From Triangularia verruculosa (Eukaryota > Ascomycota > Sordariomycetes > Sordariales > Podosporaceae): a stretch of DNA of 64,000 nt. Positions 30,748 through 43,150 of this stretch are shown piece after piece. Both the position numbers and the translations under genes were made by a program. The notes beneath the pieces were generated by a model. The model made no database searches. It was given only the letters and a program-made list of their open reading frames with translations, and was not told the DNA's origin. The stretch covers positions 1 through 64,000 of the forward strand of contig MU863983.1 of NCBI GenBank assembly GCA_033296885.1, read 5' to 3'. The first letter of the stretch is position 1. Each line of letters begins with the position of its first letter.

Positions 30748-33505
30748 TTTGTGAGGAGTTCTTTTTACTAGTGTGGGAGGTTGTTGAAGTTTGGTTGTTT
30801 TTGCTTGATATACACGCACAGCGAGGGGGTTTTGTCATAAGGGGGAGGAGGGGGGGGGGGGGGGAGTATCAGGCATTTTCGACTTGGGTAAGGGGATGGA
30901 ATTTGATTCAGGGGGAGCATATGGAGGGGAAAGCCTACAGGGCTAAAACATAACCGAGTACACGATGGGGTTTGTGTGGCTCTGGGGCGTTTAAAGATAA
31001 TTTAGGTTTGATTTGAATTCTGTTTTAGTTGGGTCGAGAGTCTGAGCAATTGAGTGCCGTTACCATCATTTCAGATGTCTTTTTCAGTTTCTATCATGCT
31101 TTGAGGGTTGGGGTTGGGGTTAGTGCTGGAATTTGTCTCTTGCACCGCTCTTTGGTGTGATGCTTGCAACCGACTATCAAAGAGTTTACCATAATCCACC
31201 ATCTCACCCCATACAAAACCTCTTGGATGGCAGGCTTTCTCTCATTCTCGCCCATATTTTTGTTCCTTCTAAGCATGGAGTGCTTGGTACCTAATGATGT
31301 ACCTCTCTACCCGTACTATAACAACAGTGATCACCTAAAAACGCACAAGCCATGTTTTTTGTTTTCAGGCATGATCATCTCTGCTCTCATCAGACGAAGC
31401 ATGTGAAATCGCCGTTTAGGTACTTACCACGTGCTGCTGCGGGTGTGCTTACGAAATGAATGCATTCGATGGCGAAAAAGAGACGAGAGTAGTAACATGA
31501 TATGATGATGATCAAATGTTGATCCCGATGTTTTTCCCCCAAGAGGGTCTAGAATTTCCGCTTTTTGCTCCATAAAATGGTTGTGGTAATGTGGGGGGAG
31601 GGATTTGGGGGGATGGGACCAATCATAGTTCACAGAGGAGGAGGCGAATGTGGGCGTATTTATGATCAAGGTGTGGCAAGTGTGGCTTAGCTGGGCTGGT
31701 GGATTTTGGGTTTGGGTTTTGTTGATCGCGAGGCTTTGTTTTTGCATTATTTAGAAACGTGACTTTTCATGTTTGGGAAAGGGGAGTGGGGATCTAGGGG
31801 ATCTTTTGTGGGTATCTTCACTACCTTGACAGGGGCAATGGCAATGGCAATGGCAATGGCAATGGAGGACGGAAGGGGTTTGGGCCGAGGGTGGTGTAAT
31901 TAGGGCTGGTGGTGGTGGAAGTATTGGGGCTGAGAGTTTTGGTGAGGATAGCTATACACAGGAATATTCTGGTAAGTTGATGGGTTATTAGAGAATTTCT
32001 TCCCGGCATATCTCCCTCTCCGAGAAATATCCCTGACGGGCGGAAAAGAAGGAGATCGAATTGTTGAGCCAAGATTAGGTACCTATGGAAGGCACTTACA
32101 TGACGGGATAATGATTTCAACGCATTTTGGTTGAACCTTCGATATCGTTGGCCGGAAGGTTTGCTCCGGGCAGGGGGACTCCTTAGGTAAGGTACCTACC
32201 CAGCCTTCGAGCCCCGGACCTCCCTTTTCTACGAACATCCGGTAGGGAACTTTGCTGAGCCGGCGCACGTATGCCGGTTTGACCCGGAGCGAGGAGGGAT
32301 GATCCATTGGTTCTGATAACTCGAGTTTGTATCCTCTCATGATGATGATGGAACTTACCTGTAGGTAGATGATGATCAGGTTCGCCTCGGGGAGTGAAGA
32401 GCAAGTTTTACTGGTTGCTGCTGGAACTGACGGCATTTCCAAGTTACCCTAGAGTAGCATTGGGATAGACTCCCGAGCTCCTAGGATACCTACCTACGAA
32501 ACGAGTTGGACAGCTCGGACAGCAGCTTGGGCATATCGCCTCTCTCGCAAAAGAGGGGTTCATTGGAACCCTTTTTTTTTTTTTGGGAGGGGAGGGGGGT
32601 CACGGGTCTCTCCATCCGTTCGTGCCGTTCAGGGTCCCTTCTTGTGGTACCCGCCAGCCAGCCAGCCAGCTACTACCCCACGGGCAGCTGGTGTGTACCG
32701 TAGGTATGTACCTATGTGGCATGGGGGTACGGGGTTACGACCTGTGCTACATGAGATTACGGGGGATTTGGAGGTACCGGTTTGTACATGCCCGGTAGGT
32801 AGTACGGGGGGCTGTCTATCTTCTCTCTTCCTGGGTGTCCGATAGGTTCCTAGTAAAGAAAGGGGATTAGTCCGGCCAGTTTGACAAGCTGACAATGACG
32901 GCAAGGCATTTGTGTTGTGAGCTGGAGACAAGTATAGTATGGGCAGTCAAATAGAGTTAAATCTATGGTCAGATACCTAGCGGTCTTAAGCGGGAGGTAA
33001 ATGTCTAGGTAGCCAAGGTGAGCGTGACTGCTGATCTCTGTCTACTGCGGCAGGTAGGGAAAAAATGAAAAAAGGTGGTCTGATAACCTGAAAGGTAAAT
33101 TCGATGGTACAGCGGGATAGAGAGTTTAGGTGAGTTCGGAGTGGCCTGTAAGGTGTACATAGTCGCACTGCAATCCGACTGTCAGAAGGTCTCTCAGGGG
33201 GGAATGACGAGACCGGTGGTGTGTCCTGTAGCGAGGACGAGACCCTGAAAAAATTGTGTAGGGGTGTGCCAGTCACGTCAATATTTCCATGACTGCTGGT
33301 CAATCTGGCTAGGATAGTTGCCTGGCATGCTGCCCATTGATAGTTGGTAGATTATGCCAGAATATATCCCGCTACCTCTTGGATAGACTTGAAACGCGCC
33401 AGGGCAACGGGCATCTCTTTTAAGCACATTATCTTAAGAAGATGATTCCACATAATTCCACACCCCGAACAAACATCTCATCGTTAAACCACCCCTCCTA
33501 AACCC
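30748..33505. other. Intergenic, 2.76 kb between convergent genes
   Basis: Contains a long G-run near 30851, a (GGGGTT)3-like tract near 31105, the (GGCAAT)n tract at 31834, a T-run near 32570 and (CCAG)n near 32650. No conserved frame, tRNA or mobile element was recognised. Confidence 0.5.
31834..31865. repeat. (GGCAAT)5 microsatellite
   Basis: Five near-perfect copies of a hexamer in non-coding sequence. Confidence 0.9.
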
Positions 33506-36500
33506 TCACCGATATCCCAACTCCTCATTCGCCCTAAAATTACACTTACACCTACACTCCGGCACCGGACACTCCTTATGCCTAGCAAACCACTTCCTCG
33601 CGTGATCCAAATGCAGCACATGCTGACACTGCAGACAAAAAGTAGGAAACCTCCCCGCCAGTTTCATCTCTTGATCTTCTGCTGTCCTTCCCATTCCTCC
33701 CCCTAGACTTCCAGATCTACTCCCACCGCCACTACCACCTCCTCCAATACCCCCCGTTCCGGTATTCGAATGCCAATGCAATGACTGATCACTCCTCGGC
33801 ATCCCCACCACCTCCAAACAAACCACACACCTCGGTAGATGTCTCTTACACGTAGGACAGGATATCCCACTGGCGATCATTTTGTCTGTGAACGGGTTGT
33901 TACTCCCACCTTTACTTGATTTGTTGGCGGCGGCGGCGTTAACGGATATCGCGGCTGGACTAGGGTGTGTTGACGACGCCGAGGGGGGTAACAGCATAAA
34001 GTTAGGTGTACCGTCATGCGGGGTATGGTGGTTGTTATGCTGCATTGACATTGACGTTTCTGCGTCGCAGTAAACACACCTCAGCGCAATCTGGCGGCCT
34101 GGCGGCTTTACCGTTGGTCGGCCGAGATGTTTGCTTCTTTTTGTTGACTCCACATCGAATTTGGCGCGGAGGTAAAAGGCGTGGTGACGCTGGAGGTAAC
34201 GGCGGTAGGCTTCCCGGAATGCTGTTGCGCGAACGTCGTCGATGAAGCGAGGGGAGCAGATGGAGAGGAGAAGGGATGCGGTCTGAAAGTCGTTGAACTT
34301 GTGGACGTAACGGCAGAGGATTTCAACGAGCGAATCGGTGATGCCGGTGAGGACGATGCCTTCGATATCGCCGGACGAGGTGGCTTTGGTCACTTGGGCT
34401 GAGAGCCAGTAGTCTAGCTGCTCGTCGTCAAAGGTGCGCAAGGCAACAAAGATGCGGTCGCGGAGGGGGAGGGAGGGCTGGTCGGCGATTTTGGCCCAGT
34501 CGCCGGTTGCAATGATGGTGGAGATGGCCCTGAGGTAGGGGTCTGTTTTGGAGGCGACCCGGGCGTCGAAGTCGAGGGTTTTGTTGACGTTGCCATCACC
34601 TATCAGCTGGAGGGCCAAGGAGACGAACAGCAGTTCAGGGTGTTCGTTGCTGGCTTTCTTGAGGACTTGGACGGCGCCTTGAGGGTCGCCGCGGAAAAGG
34701 GTATTGGCAGCCACCATTGTGTACCAGGTTGAGTCTCGTTTGAGAGTCTCGTCAGACATTGCCTCTTCGTATTCAGACTCGTACGAACGGCCATAACCGC
34801 ACATTTCCATGCACATTTCTCGGTGATGGGGTCTCGACGTTTTCGCAGGGCCGTCGTATTTGGGAATTCCGAGCTTTTTGCAAATGGAATTCAGACAACG
34901 TTCCCAACCGGCTTCATCTGGTGGTGGCTCGCCGTCGGAAAGTCGCATCTGCGGTCGGCTTCCCAGGTCGTTTTCCCATATTGTGTAAACGCCCAGGTAA
35001 CCAATATCCAAAGGATGCGACATCATGCCGCCATCAGATGCTGCTTCTTGAGCTCCAGCAACCCACGCCCACACATCCTTCAGCCAAAGGTCATCCGACA
35101 CAATCTCTTGGTTTTTCTCGTAGTTGAACAGGTAACCCTCCCTCGCTCGCAAAAGCATAATGTGGTCCAGCACATTCCTTGCTTTAGGCGAGTTGCGGGC
35201 CAAGTTCATAGTCTCCATGAGAAGCTTCTCGTGGCGATGCCGTTGGGATGGTGGCTCGGCTTGGGTGCTTGTATCTGTGTCTTTGATCAATGACCTCAAA
35301 GCCTTCAACTGGTCCGCGACAGTAGTGGCGTTGTGGAATGCCGCTGGAAGCTCGGCATCGCCAGACACTTGAACGGTGAGGACCTTTTCAGGGGGCGTGA
35401 CGAATGCGTGCTCTACCACAGTTGGTACATCGACCTTGTTTGGTCCAAATACTGGTTTATCCGAGAGCGCCGTTTCTGTTACTAACGGGCCGAGCATGGC
35501 GTATGAGTGTGAAGGTTCAAACTCCATGAGATCTTGGTAGGGCGTGTTTTCTGCCATATGTCAGTTATCTGTGAACGTAGAGAAAAGCAGGACAGTTACC
35601 TTCAAATCCTCGATGTGGCGACTGCCATGGAACCATTTTGAAGGGGTATTCACTCGTAAAAGATGGCTTCACGACCACGTCTAGTGCCCCATTAGCCCTA
35701 AGAACCAATATCCGCGGTTCGAGAACAGAAGAGTTCATTGTGATCCAGTCGAACGACACAATCTTGTCGTTCTTGCGACTGGGATCAGCGTAAAGGGGCT
35801 CGAGTTCGCATGACCGTGACACCTCGAGCAGCTCAGGGCTTCTCTCAACGACAAACTCTGGCTCCATGTGTTCGTGCCTTGTATGCAAAACCTTGAGCTG
35901 GCCGGTTCGTGACAAGATGGCCAGCAAGCCCGGTTGATCACGGCAGAAACGAAGAGCCCGAATAAAAGAGTTTTTGTTGTCTATCAGTGCCGGGTCTGTC
36001 TCGGAATGGACAGCTTTATCCAGACGCAAAGCACCTCCCATTGGCAAGGAGTACTTGTCGACAGCCTCCCGGTAAACGGGGCTGGCATGGTGCATGTCGA
36101 GATAGCGGCGATCCCACACCATAACACCAGGTTGGTCGAGAGCCGAGGAGGCAAAGTAATTGGGGTCGGCATAGTTAATGGCAAGGTTGTTGCAGCACCC
36201 CGTCCGAAATGTGATCGCAGCACCGTGATGGTCTCTCAGATCGTGCATCCTCAAGCCAGTTCCTTTGATACCGGCCACCAAGAGGCTGGGGTTGTCCTCG
36301 AAGAATTTGACACTCGAAACCGACACACTCGGCTCGTAACGATCGGTAGGGTCCGAAGGAATACCGATGTTTGCGGGAAAGCCCGACACGGAGGGGTCGA
36401 TGCTCGACAAGCGATTTACGTCCCATATGTAGAGACAGTTGTCGTTCCTTACTCTGTCGAGAGCTACCGCTAGTTTTCCTGTCGTGTTGAAGGCTACTGC

Positions 36501-36812
36501 ATGGCATGTTCGTGACATCTTGAGGTTCAGCTCAAGGTAGGCATTTGAATTGTCGTCTACTCTCAGGAGATTGACCACGCCGGTGGATGTCCCTACGGCC
36601 ACCAGGCCCGGTATCGAGGGTGACCAGTCATATGTGGTGAGCGGCGGGAGGTCATCGTGTTTGGAAATTTTGCGGTACTCGAACCGGCCGCGCTGGGCAT
36701 GTCCTGTTGGTTCATAGACCTGGACCATGCGATGTTGTAGATTGATGTGAATGAATGTATCATGGGAGGCGTTGGGCGACCATTTGATCAACCCTGGCTC
36801 AGGGCGGTCCAT
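33506..36812 (-). CDS. SEA4: SEA/GATOR complex subunit Mio/SEA4
   Basis: WD40 plus RING-type subunit of the SEACAT/GATOR2 complex, which relays amino-acid status to TORC1 at the vacuole. Two exons, 35600-36812 and 33506-35550, with a 49 nt intron; 1085 aa. The N-terminal WD40 part begins MDRPEPGLIKWSPN and has repeats such as TYDWSPSIPGLVAVGTSTG. A helical middle follows. The C-terminal zinc region has CVYCDAE, CPTCKRHLPRCVVCLEV and a final CLQCQHVLH...CPVPECRCKC cluster typical of Mio. The frame stays open upstream of 36812 but without an ATG. It diverges from EFG1. Confidence 0.92.
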
Positions 36813-37272
36813 GATGACGGTTGTACTGTTTGCCAAGGTGAAGATGGTCTAGGAAGCTTAGAGCAGCGTCAGCACTCAGTTAGGTTGCTCTGTGTGTGAT
36901 TGAGCAGTCTGCCGTGCGTTTCATCCGCTGGGGCTGAATTTTATCATTAAAGAGAAGAAGTTAATCGATCGTGTAAGTAGGCGTATCCCGAAGTCATTGC
37001 TAAATTTCAAGAGACAGAAAAGCGTGAGCTGGTCATATTCGAAGCTTGATGAAGCTGTTGTTGAGAGCTTCCTTTCACAAGCTTAATCAGTGCGTTGGCC
37101 ACTCTTACAACCCTAACCCTTAAGATGGTGGTAATATAGCGGGGCACTCGATGATCTGAGCTCCACTCTTTTTTGGCCTTCTCTTTATCGACAAGGAAGT
37201 TATCGCATCTCGTCAAGTAACTTTTCCAGCAACTTCGACACTTACACAGCAACACAAACAACCACTTTCACG
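36813..37272. promoter_or_regulatory. Bidirectional promoter SEA4/EFG1 with telobox-like motif
   Basis: This 460 bp region separates two divergent start codons. AACCCTAACCC at 37109-37119 matches the telobox/Tbf1-type motif (ARCCCTAA) that in several fungi marks ribosome-biogenesis promoters, and EFG1 is such a gene. The match is short. Confidence 0.45.
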
Positions 37273-38053
37273 ATGGGAATCAAGAGATCACGATCCGAGG
37301 CGCAGGCCTCGGGCGACGACCACATGCACCCTTCAAGAAAGAGAGCGAGAGACGATCGACCGCACAAGACGAAGCCGCGCAAACCCGTCGACCTCGACAG
37401 CGTCACAGCCATCAAGAAGCGCGCCCGCGCCATCGAGAGACTGTTGGCGCATAATGCTGAAAAGCTGCCAGCTCACAAGACGAGGGAATTGGAGAGGGAA
37501 TTGGCTGCCCACAAGCGCCGTATTGCCGATGCCCAGTACAAGAAGAAGAGAGCCAAGATGATTTCGAAATACCACATGGTTCGCTTCTTTGGTAGGTCGC
37601 TTTGGCTTTTGTCTGCTGGATTCTACCAGGCACTGACCATCTGTAGAGAGGAAAAAGGCGATTAGAATTGCGAAGCAACTGGAAAAGAAGCTGGCGCAAG
37701 CGACGGATGCTGACGAGATTGCCAAGCTCAAGGAGCATCTTCACAAGGCGCAGGTCGACATTGACTACGCCATCTACTACCCTTTTATGGAACCTTATAT
37801 CAGTTTATATGCGAAGCCAGCGGCGGGGGAAGAGGAGAAGGCAGCGCAGTATTTGCACACTGAGAGACCACCTATGTGGGCCCTTATTGAGAAGACGAGA
37901 GAGGAGGGTAAGCATGCGCTGGAGAGGCTGCAGAACAGGAAATCGGAGGAGGATGCGGAGGGTGAAGAAGCAGAGGACAGCGGGAAGAAGAGCTCCAAAA
38001 AGTCCAAGGCGGAGAAGGACGAAGAGAGCGATGACGGTGGCTTCTTCGAGTAA
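37273..38053 (+). CDS. EFG1: rRNA-processing protein EFG1
   Basis: Nucleolar factor for early 18S rRNA processing in the small-subunit processome. Two exons, 37273-37591 and 37647-38053; 241 aa. The N-terminus is basic with nuclear-localisation-like clusters (PSRKRARDD). The family core has AIKKRARAIERLLAH, KKRAKMISKYHMVRFFG across the intron, and ERKKAIRIAKQLEKKL. The middle is coiled coil and the C-terminus is an acidic Lys/Glu tail ending DDGGFFE. Length suits the family. Confidence 0.93.
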
Positions 38054-38504
38054 GAAGCGGAAGGGAGCTGTAAGAGGCGAGCATGTAAGAGGTGCAGCAA
38101 TATGATACCCACGATGGCGAATAGTTTTCCTGTAGAAACGGAGGCATTCAGCTAATGCAGCTATGATTTGCCAGCCATAATGCGACTGGCTGGAGAGCAA
38201 CCTTGTTTGTATCTTGGGCCGCTGCGCATCCTGAAGCATATCAAATGAGGCCCACAGCGACTTGCACCTTGCGGCTTTGTTTGCACCTTCTTTCACAATG
38301 ACATTGAACGTCACCCGTCCCGTCCCTTCATTTCATCGACTCTCTTTCTATTTCCATAAACTTCGCCGAACCGACGTCCAATTGGGGCTTAATCCTTCCT
38401 CGTTTGCACAGGACTTCTTACTGGTACCCCGCCCCACTCTGCCAGCCTCGAAAGCATATAGAAGCCCGAGTCTCCCCCAGGTCGCCGTCCGCTTCATCAC
38501 CATC
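38054..38504. other. Intergenic, 451 bp
   Basis: Between two + genes. The downstream reading frame is open through much of it, with an in-frame ATG at 38298 that would lengthen the next protein by 69 residues. Confidence 0.4.
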
Positions 38505-39704
38505 ATGACTCCTAGGAGATCAAAACGAAAACTGGGCCAATTTATCAAGGACACGATAGTCCAAGCTCAGACCTCTCCGAAAAGAGTTAGACCACAGCAG
38601 GTTACTAACAATAACATCAGCACCATGGCTTCCGCTCCAGCTGCAAACGACGATGGCATCGATTATCAGTCCTTGGCATCGTTCATTGAGCAGCAGATCA
38701 GAGACCCGAGACCCATCACACCATTCCAGCGTCGACTACTCACTGAGCTCACCTCCTCCATCAGAGACGAGGAGCCCGACATCGGCGGCCATGACTGGAT
38801 CAGTTTATTGCAGCGTACGCCCTCCTCCCTTTCCCCATCCCCTTAACTCTTCCACTAACAACTTACAGGATACACCGACGCCCACAAAGCCTTAGCCGGC
38901 ACCAACATCGGGTGGAAAGACGTAGCCGTCAATCTCGCCAATGGAATGCCAGCTCCAGGCACAAAATGGAACTGCAGTCTAACCTTTCAAAACTGGCGAG
39001 AACACAACCCCCAGATCTTCCCTCTGAACCATCAGGTTGTGCCAGGCGGTTTCGGCAAGAAGAAAGACGCAAAGAAATACGCAGCCAAATGCTGCGTCGA
39101 GTGGCTGATGAAAGAGGGATTGATGCCAAAGGACGGTCTTAAGGTGACTTGGCCTCTTGGGACCAACGCGATGATGGCGGCTGCGCACAAGATTTATGGG
39201 CCCCTCTCTCAACCTTCTTTTTCTTCCTCCCCCAACCCGCACGTGGCCGCTCAGAGCGGTCACCACCAGCCTTCTTCTAACCCGCACCTTGCTACCCCAT
39301 CTTCATCAACAACCCCAACCCAACAACAATTCCAGCCAGCTATCAAACCAACAGACTCAACTCTTTCTCTGGACAACGGCGGTGCGCCTTTAGATGCCGC
39401 TCTAGACGAGGACGAAGGCGAGGAGCCGACCAAGAGAGTTGCTGCGCTGTGCGAGAAGCTGGGGATGAGGGCGCCGAGGTACGCGCTTACACAGAGGGCG
39501 GTGGGGATGTTTGATGGGTATGCGGATATGGGGGCGGATAGCTGGGTCGTGCCGGAGGAGATTGGGGAGGGGAACTTTGGGAGGGTGGAGGGGGTGTGTT
39601 CGAAGAAGATTGCGAAGGAGATGATTGCGCAGGGGATATTGGGGGTTTTGGAGGAGGTTTTGAGGAAGAGGGAGGCGGATGCGAAGGAGTTTTTGGGGAG
39701 GTAA
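38505..39704 (+). CDS. Double-stranded-RNA-binding-domain-like protein
   Basis: Two exons, 38505-38814 and 38869-39704; 381 aa. The short N-terminus is basic and nuclear-targeted in style (MTPRRSKRKLGQF). After the intron a dsRBD-like domain can be seen: an LTFQNWREHNPQIFPLNHQ strand region, then GGFGKKKDAKKYAAKCCVEW, which matches the KK-x-AK-x-x-AA end of dsRBDs. A Ser/Pro/Gln linker leads to a second, weaker copy (KRVAALCEKLGM...CSKKIAKEMIAQGILGVLEE). No catalytic domain is present, so an accessory RNA-binding role is inferred. The start could also be ATG 38298 or 38626 (CACCATGGC). Confidence 0.75.
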
Positions 39705-39930
39705 AGGGGGTGGTTTGAGTGAGGAGGGATGATATGTCTGATAGCGATGGATACAGCGGGGGTTTGATGTGAGTTGAATATGGTATATGGGAGGTTGGTA
39801 TTTCTCCCATGTTGGTATAACAGTACGAGTCGGTCAGGATAGTTTTTGTCAAAGAGAGGTTTGATAATAATGTATGCAGCTTTTCCCATTAAGTGAATAT
39901 TATAACCACTCCTCAACCAAAACAACCACC

Positions 39931-40397
39931 CTAAACAGCAGTATGCCTCTTAGAAGTCAACTCACACCCAAGCCTCCCGTCATCCGACCTGAACACCCAT
40001 TGCGTCTCGACCGACACAAATGGGCCTTCCAGGCTCGACTTGTCGTTCAAACAGCAGCTCCACACCCTCTTTTCCAGTTCATGACTCCCATACCGACTCA
40101 AGTCCACCGTTGCCCCGTCGCCCCGCTCCTCGAGGAGGTCACGTAAGGGTCGGAGTTCTCCCGGGTGGTAGTACTCGCAGTACTTGGATGCTTTCCCGCC
40201 GCTGGGGGTGAACAGGCGGTGGCAGCGTGTGCATGTCGAGATGGGGTTGGGGTTCGTGGCGGAGTAGGCTGGGGGTTGTTGCTCGGGGTCGCTGTTGGTG
40301 TGATGGGGGTTGGGTCTGAGGTTTCTGAATTTTGGGCGGGGGGGGGGGGGAGGGGGATGCGGTGTATTGGGCGGTGGACGGAGGGTGCGTTTCCCAT
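39931..40397 (-). pseudogene. CHORD-like small protein, copy A (frameshift in a C13 run)
   Basis: Member of the local CHORD-like family. The ATG at 40397 begins MGNAPS, a myristoylation-type start. After 15 codons the frame enters a run of 13 C (38-50 on 403xx) and leaves the family frame; one base more in the run would restore it. Beyond the run the family frame holds PPAYSAT (PPxY), CTRCHRLF, CEYYHPG, VWSCC, GC...H and a TAG at 39931, about 155 residues in all. It is the only copy without an intron at the HxG glycine. Either a sequencing error in the homopolymer or a true slippage mutation. Confidence 0.65.
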
Positions 40398-40973
40398 TTT
40401 TTTGGGTGTCTGTGGATGGTGGTTAGTGGGGGTGGGAGATAAAACGAGAAAGTGAAGGGTAGTAAGTGTGTACCCGTGATGATTGGGGGAGGCGAGGAGA
40501 CTGACTGACTTGGTGGGTGTTGGTGTAAGTGTGAGTTTGGAGTTGGTCAAACGAGATGGTGGTCAAACAATGGGAGTTGATGGAAGCTGGAGGGGCTTGG
40601 TGGGTAGATATGGAAAGCCATGGGTTTGAACTGGGGAGAACTTGCTCAACTTGGAGCGCCACATGGCAGAGAGAAAGATGTCATGAGGGTGATAGAGTTT
40701 GTCATGGGTATTTGACAAATGTTGATATACTCGATCAGGAGAGGAGTTCAAAATCGGGGGATCATTTGGGTTGTATTGCACACAGCCAGGGTTCACTTAG
40801 TGTTGCCCTCATTGATATCTATGTCAGTTTTCCTGAAAGAATATATGAGATATCTGTTTCCATCTCCTCTGAATATGGATGTATACATCTACTCATGGCG
40901 TGCTAGCTCCCAAGCCCTACTTCTCTCTATCCACCAAGACTCGGACCCTTCGAAAGCGCTCCGTGGGGATTTC
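40398..40973. other. Intergenic between copies A and B, 576 bp
   Basis: Probable upstream region of copy A and downstream region of copy B, both on the - strand. No gene seen. Confidence 0.4.
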
Positions 40974-41501
40974 TCAAACCGACGTGTGAGGGCCCTTGAA
41001 CTCGACACAACCAAGCTTCCCGTGGTCGGCTCCACGGGAAACCTGCGTAAATATGTCTGAAAAAGGAGCGTCCCACTTCGACTTCCTGCGCAAGCAGCAG
41101 TCCCACACCTCATCGTGAGAGGCCAGGCTGCTCCAACGACTTTTGGTCACTTCATCTCCGTACTCCTCCAGGATATCCTTGACACTCTTAAGTTGTCCTT
41201 TTTTGTGTCAAAATATAGACACGTTAATCAACCAGTTGAGAACCCGTTGTCAAAAGAGGGGTGATTTACCTGGATGATACCAACCACAATCCGGTGTTAC
41301 CGCGATCTTCACGACGCCAGGGACGAACATTCTGTGGCAGCGCTTACAGGGCGCTGGCTTCGGTGTTTCGGTGGTGGTGGTAGTGGTGTCTTTGAGCTTG
41401 TTGTATGGTGGGGGCGGCGCTGTTGAGTTGTCCATGGCGCGAGAATAGGGAAGCTCGCACTCGGCGTCGTTTGGGAGGGTGTGAGAGGAGGTGCTGCCCA
41501 T
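40974..41501 (-). CDS. CHORD-like small protein, copy B
   Basis: Two exons, 41270-41501 and 40974-41197, 72 nt intron; 151 aa. Starts MGSTSS (myristoylation-type), then PPPPY (PPxY). Metal-ligand order: CKRCH, then CGWYHPG with the intron inside the Gly codon, EVWDCC, and GC-x6-H ending GPHTSV. Reads closely with copy A (HPGQLKSVKDIL against HPGELRPLRDLL; both end H-T-x-V). No signal peptide or membrane helix. Function unknown; zinc binding inferred from the CHORD-like ligand order. All frame joins are exact, so this copy looks intact. Confidence 0.75.
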
Positions 41502-42240
41502 TTCTTTGGTCAAAGGGGCGGTACTGATATAGACGGCGGCAAGGAGAGTGAGAAAATCGAGGAGTAGAAGAAGGGGGGCCCAGCTCTACATTGGGAGAAG
41601 AGCGAGAAACACCGAGTTGTGAAGGTGACCAGATTTGTGTTGGAGAAGCAAAGGCTGAAGTAGGCACCGAGGCAGTCAGGAAAAAGTGAGCCACCCGAAT
41701 GAACCTCCTCAACTTAAAAACGCCACACAGGAAGCAGAAGAGCTCCAACCAGCAGAATGATAAGGTAGGTACATGAACTCTAAAAGCGCCACATTGGCAG
41801 GAGGCACATGAGGGGAAGGCTTCAGCTAATCCGCCGACATTTTTTCAAGTTTGCAAAGGAAGCTATAACACCGGAGCACAAACGATCGAGTAAATGATTG
41901 GAGGCAAAGACCTTGATATACCGCTGTCATAGTTGCCGTCAACCAAGCCACCTACCGAGAGAGCATCTCAAGTTGGACCTGGACTCAATCTTCCTGAGAT
42001 AACGGGAATCGCCTGATGTGGATAACAGTAAAATCCATATAAAACTCTCTCTGTTTGCGTTCTGGGAAGAAGAGACACTTGGAGAAAGCGGGGACTAACT
42101 GGCATTATTATTATATGAGATTTGTAAGATGGTTTATTCGACTTTTGAAACACCAGGCATTAGATGATATGTAGGAATACTTGCGGGAAGGGGTATAAAA
42201 CGAAAAGCGAAGAAAAGAAACAAAAAATCAGGCCCTGGCA
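41502..42240. other. Intergenic, 739 bp
   Basis: Upstream of copy B. Only short frames; nothing supported. Confidence 0.4.
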
Positions 42241-43150
42241 CTAATAACTGCGATGAGAAATATCCCCCTTTATTAGCCGCCAGCGCGTCGTCCTCGAAAC
42301 AGGGACGGTCGTCTCCTCCATGACAATATCGACGAGCTCGGGGACCAACACATCGTCCATATCGACGTCGTCGGCAGGCGCAAGACTAGGCGCTTGCTCG
42401 CGCTCTGCGTCTGACATTTCAATGTCGACTTCGGCTTGCTCGCGCTCCAAGTCCAACATTTCGACCTCGTCAGACGCTTGGGAGCGGTCCTCGTCGTCTG
42501 ACATCTCCGCATCGGCGGCCGCCTGCTCGCGCAGCCACTGGCCCACTGCGGTCAGCCACATTTGTTCGCGCTCGAGCGCGCAGCAGCGACTTGGGAAGGA
42601 GTCGCTGTCCGACATTTCTACCTCTGTCGAGGAGGAGGTCGTCAGGGCCGGGCCGGTTAGGGTGCAGCCGGGCATTTCGTCGGGGCTGCTTGAAAGGCTG
42701 TTGAACTGTTAGTTAAGCCCGGTGAGAATCGGAGGATAGTAACGGAGAGCAGATCCTGGAACAGGAATCTCCATGTAAGATATGTCGCTTGAACACTAGC
42801 CTAACAAGAGACATGGTTGAAGAGATGGTGGATATTTCTGGGGAGGATGATATCAAACATATCCAGCATCGAACAAGCTCCACAAACAACAATGGCTAAA
42901 ATCCCCAAGAGTTCAAAATATCGTTGGCTCAATACCAAGAGCAACGCACTGATACCACTTTGCTCCTATACTTTCAGATTGAAAGCGAGAAGAAAGAATA
43001 TAGACGAGCACAATGCTCGAAAGACAACCAGAGACATGGAACAGAACTTGGAATAGGCACGTACCCCTCCACCTGCTCGCGAGGTGTATTCTTGCTCAGC
43101 AGCACTGCTGGGAAAGTGTACAACGTGGTGGTGGCGGTCATTGTAGCCAT
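42241..43150 (-). CDS. Acidic repeat-containing small protein, gene model tentative
   Basis: Not recognised. The supported part is 42241-42697: an acidic, Met/Gln-rich frame with imperfect repeats of EMSD(A/D/S)...EREQA and the late run DDVDMDD. A good first exon lies at 43065-43150 (MATMTATTTLYTFPAVLLSK...), ending at GTACGT. Joining its phase to the acceptor at 42698 (or 42686) gives about 176-180 aa. The implied intron of about 367 nt is far longer than others here, so a middle exon may be missing or these may be two genes. No homology to the flanking CHORD-like copies. Confidence 0.4.

Noticed and set aside
31105..31122. GGGGTT repeats suggesting an interstitial telomere
   Set aside because: Only three units and not the TTAGGG sequence used by filamentous ascomycetes.
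42817..43056. Plus-strand frame of 79 codons
   Set aside because: Lies within the putative intron of the acidic minus-strand gene; no motif.
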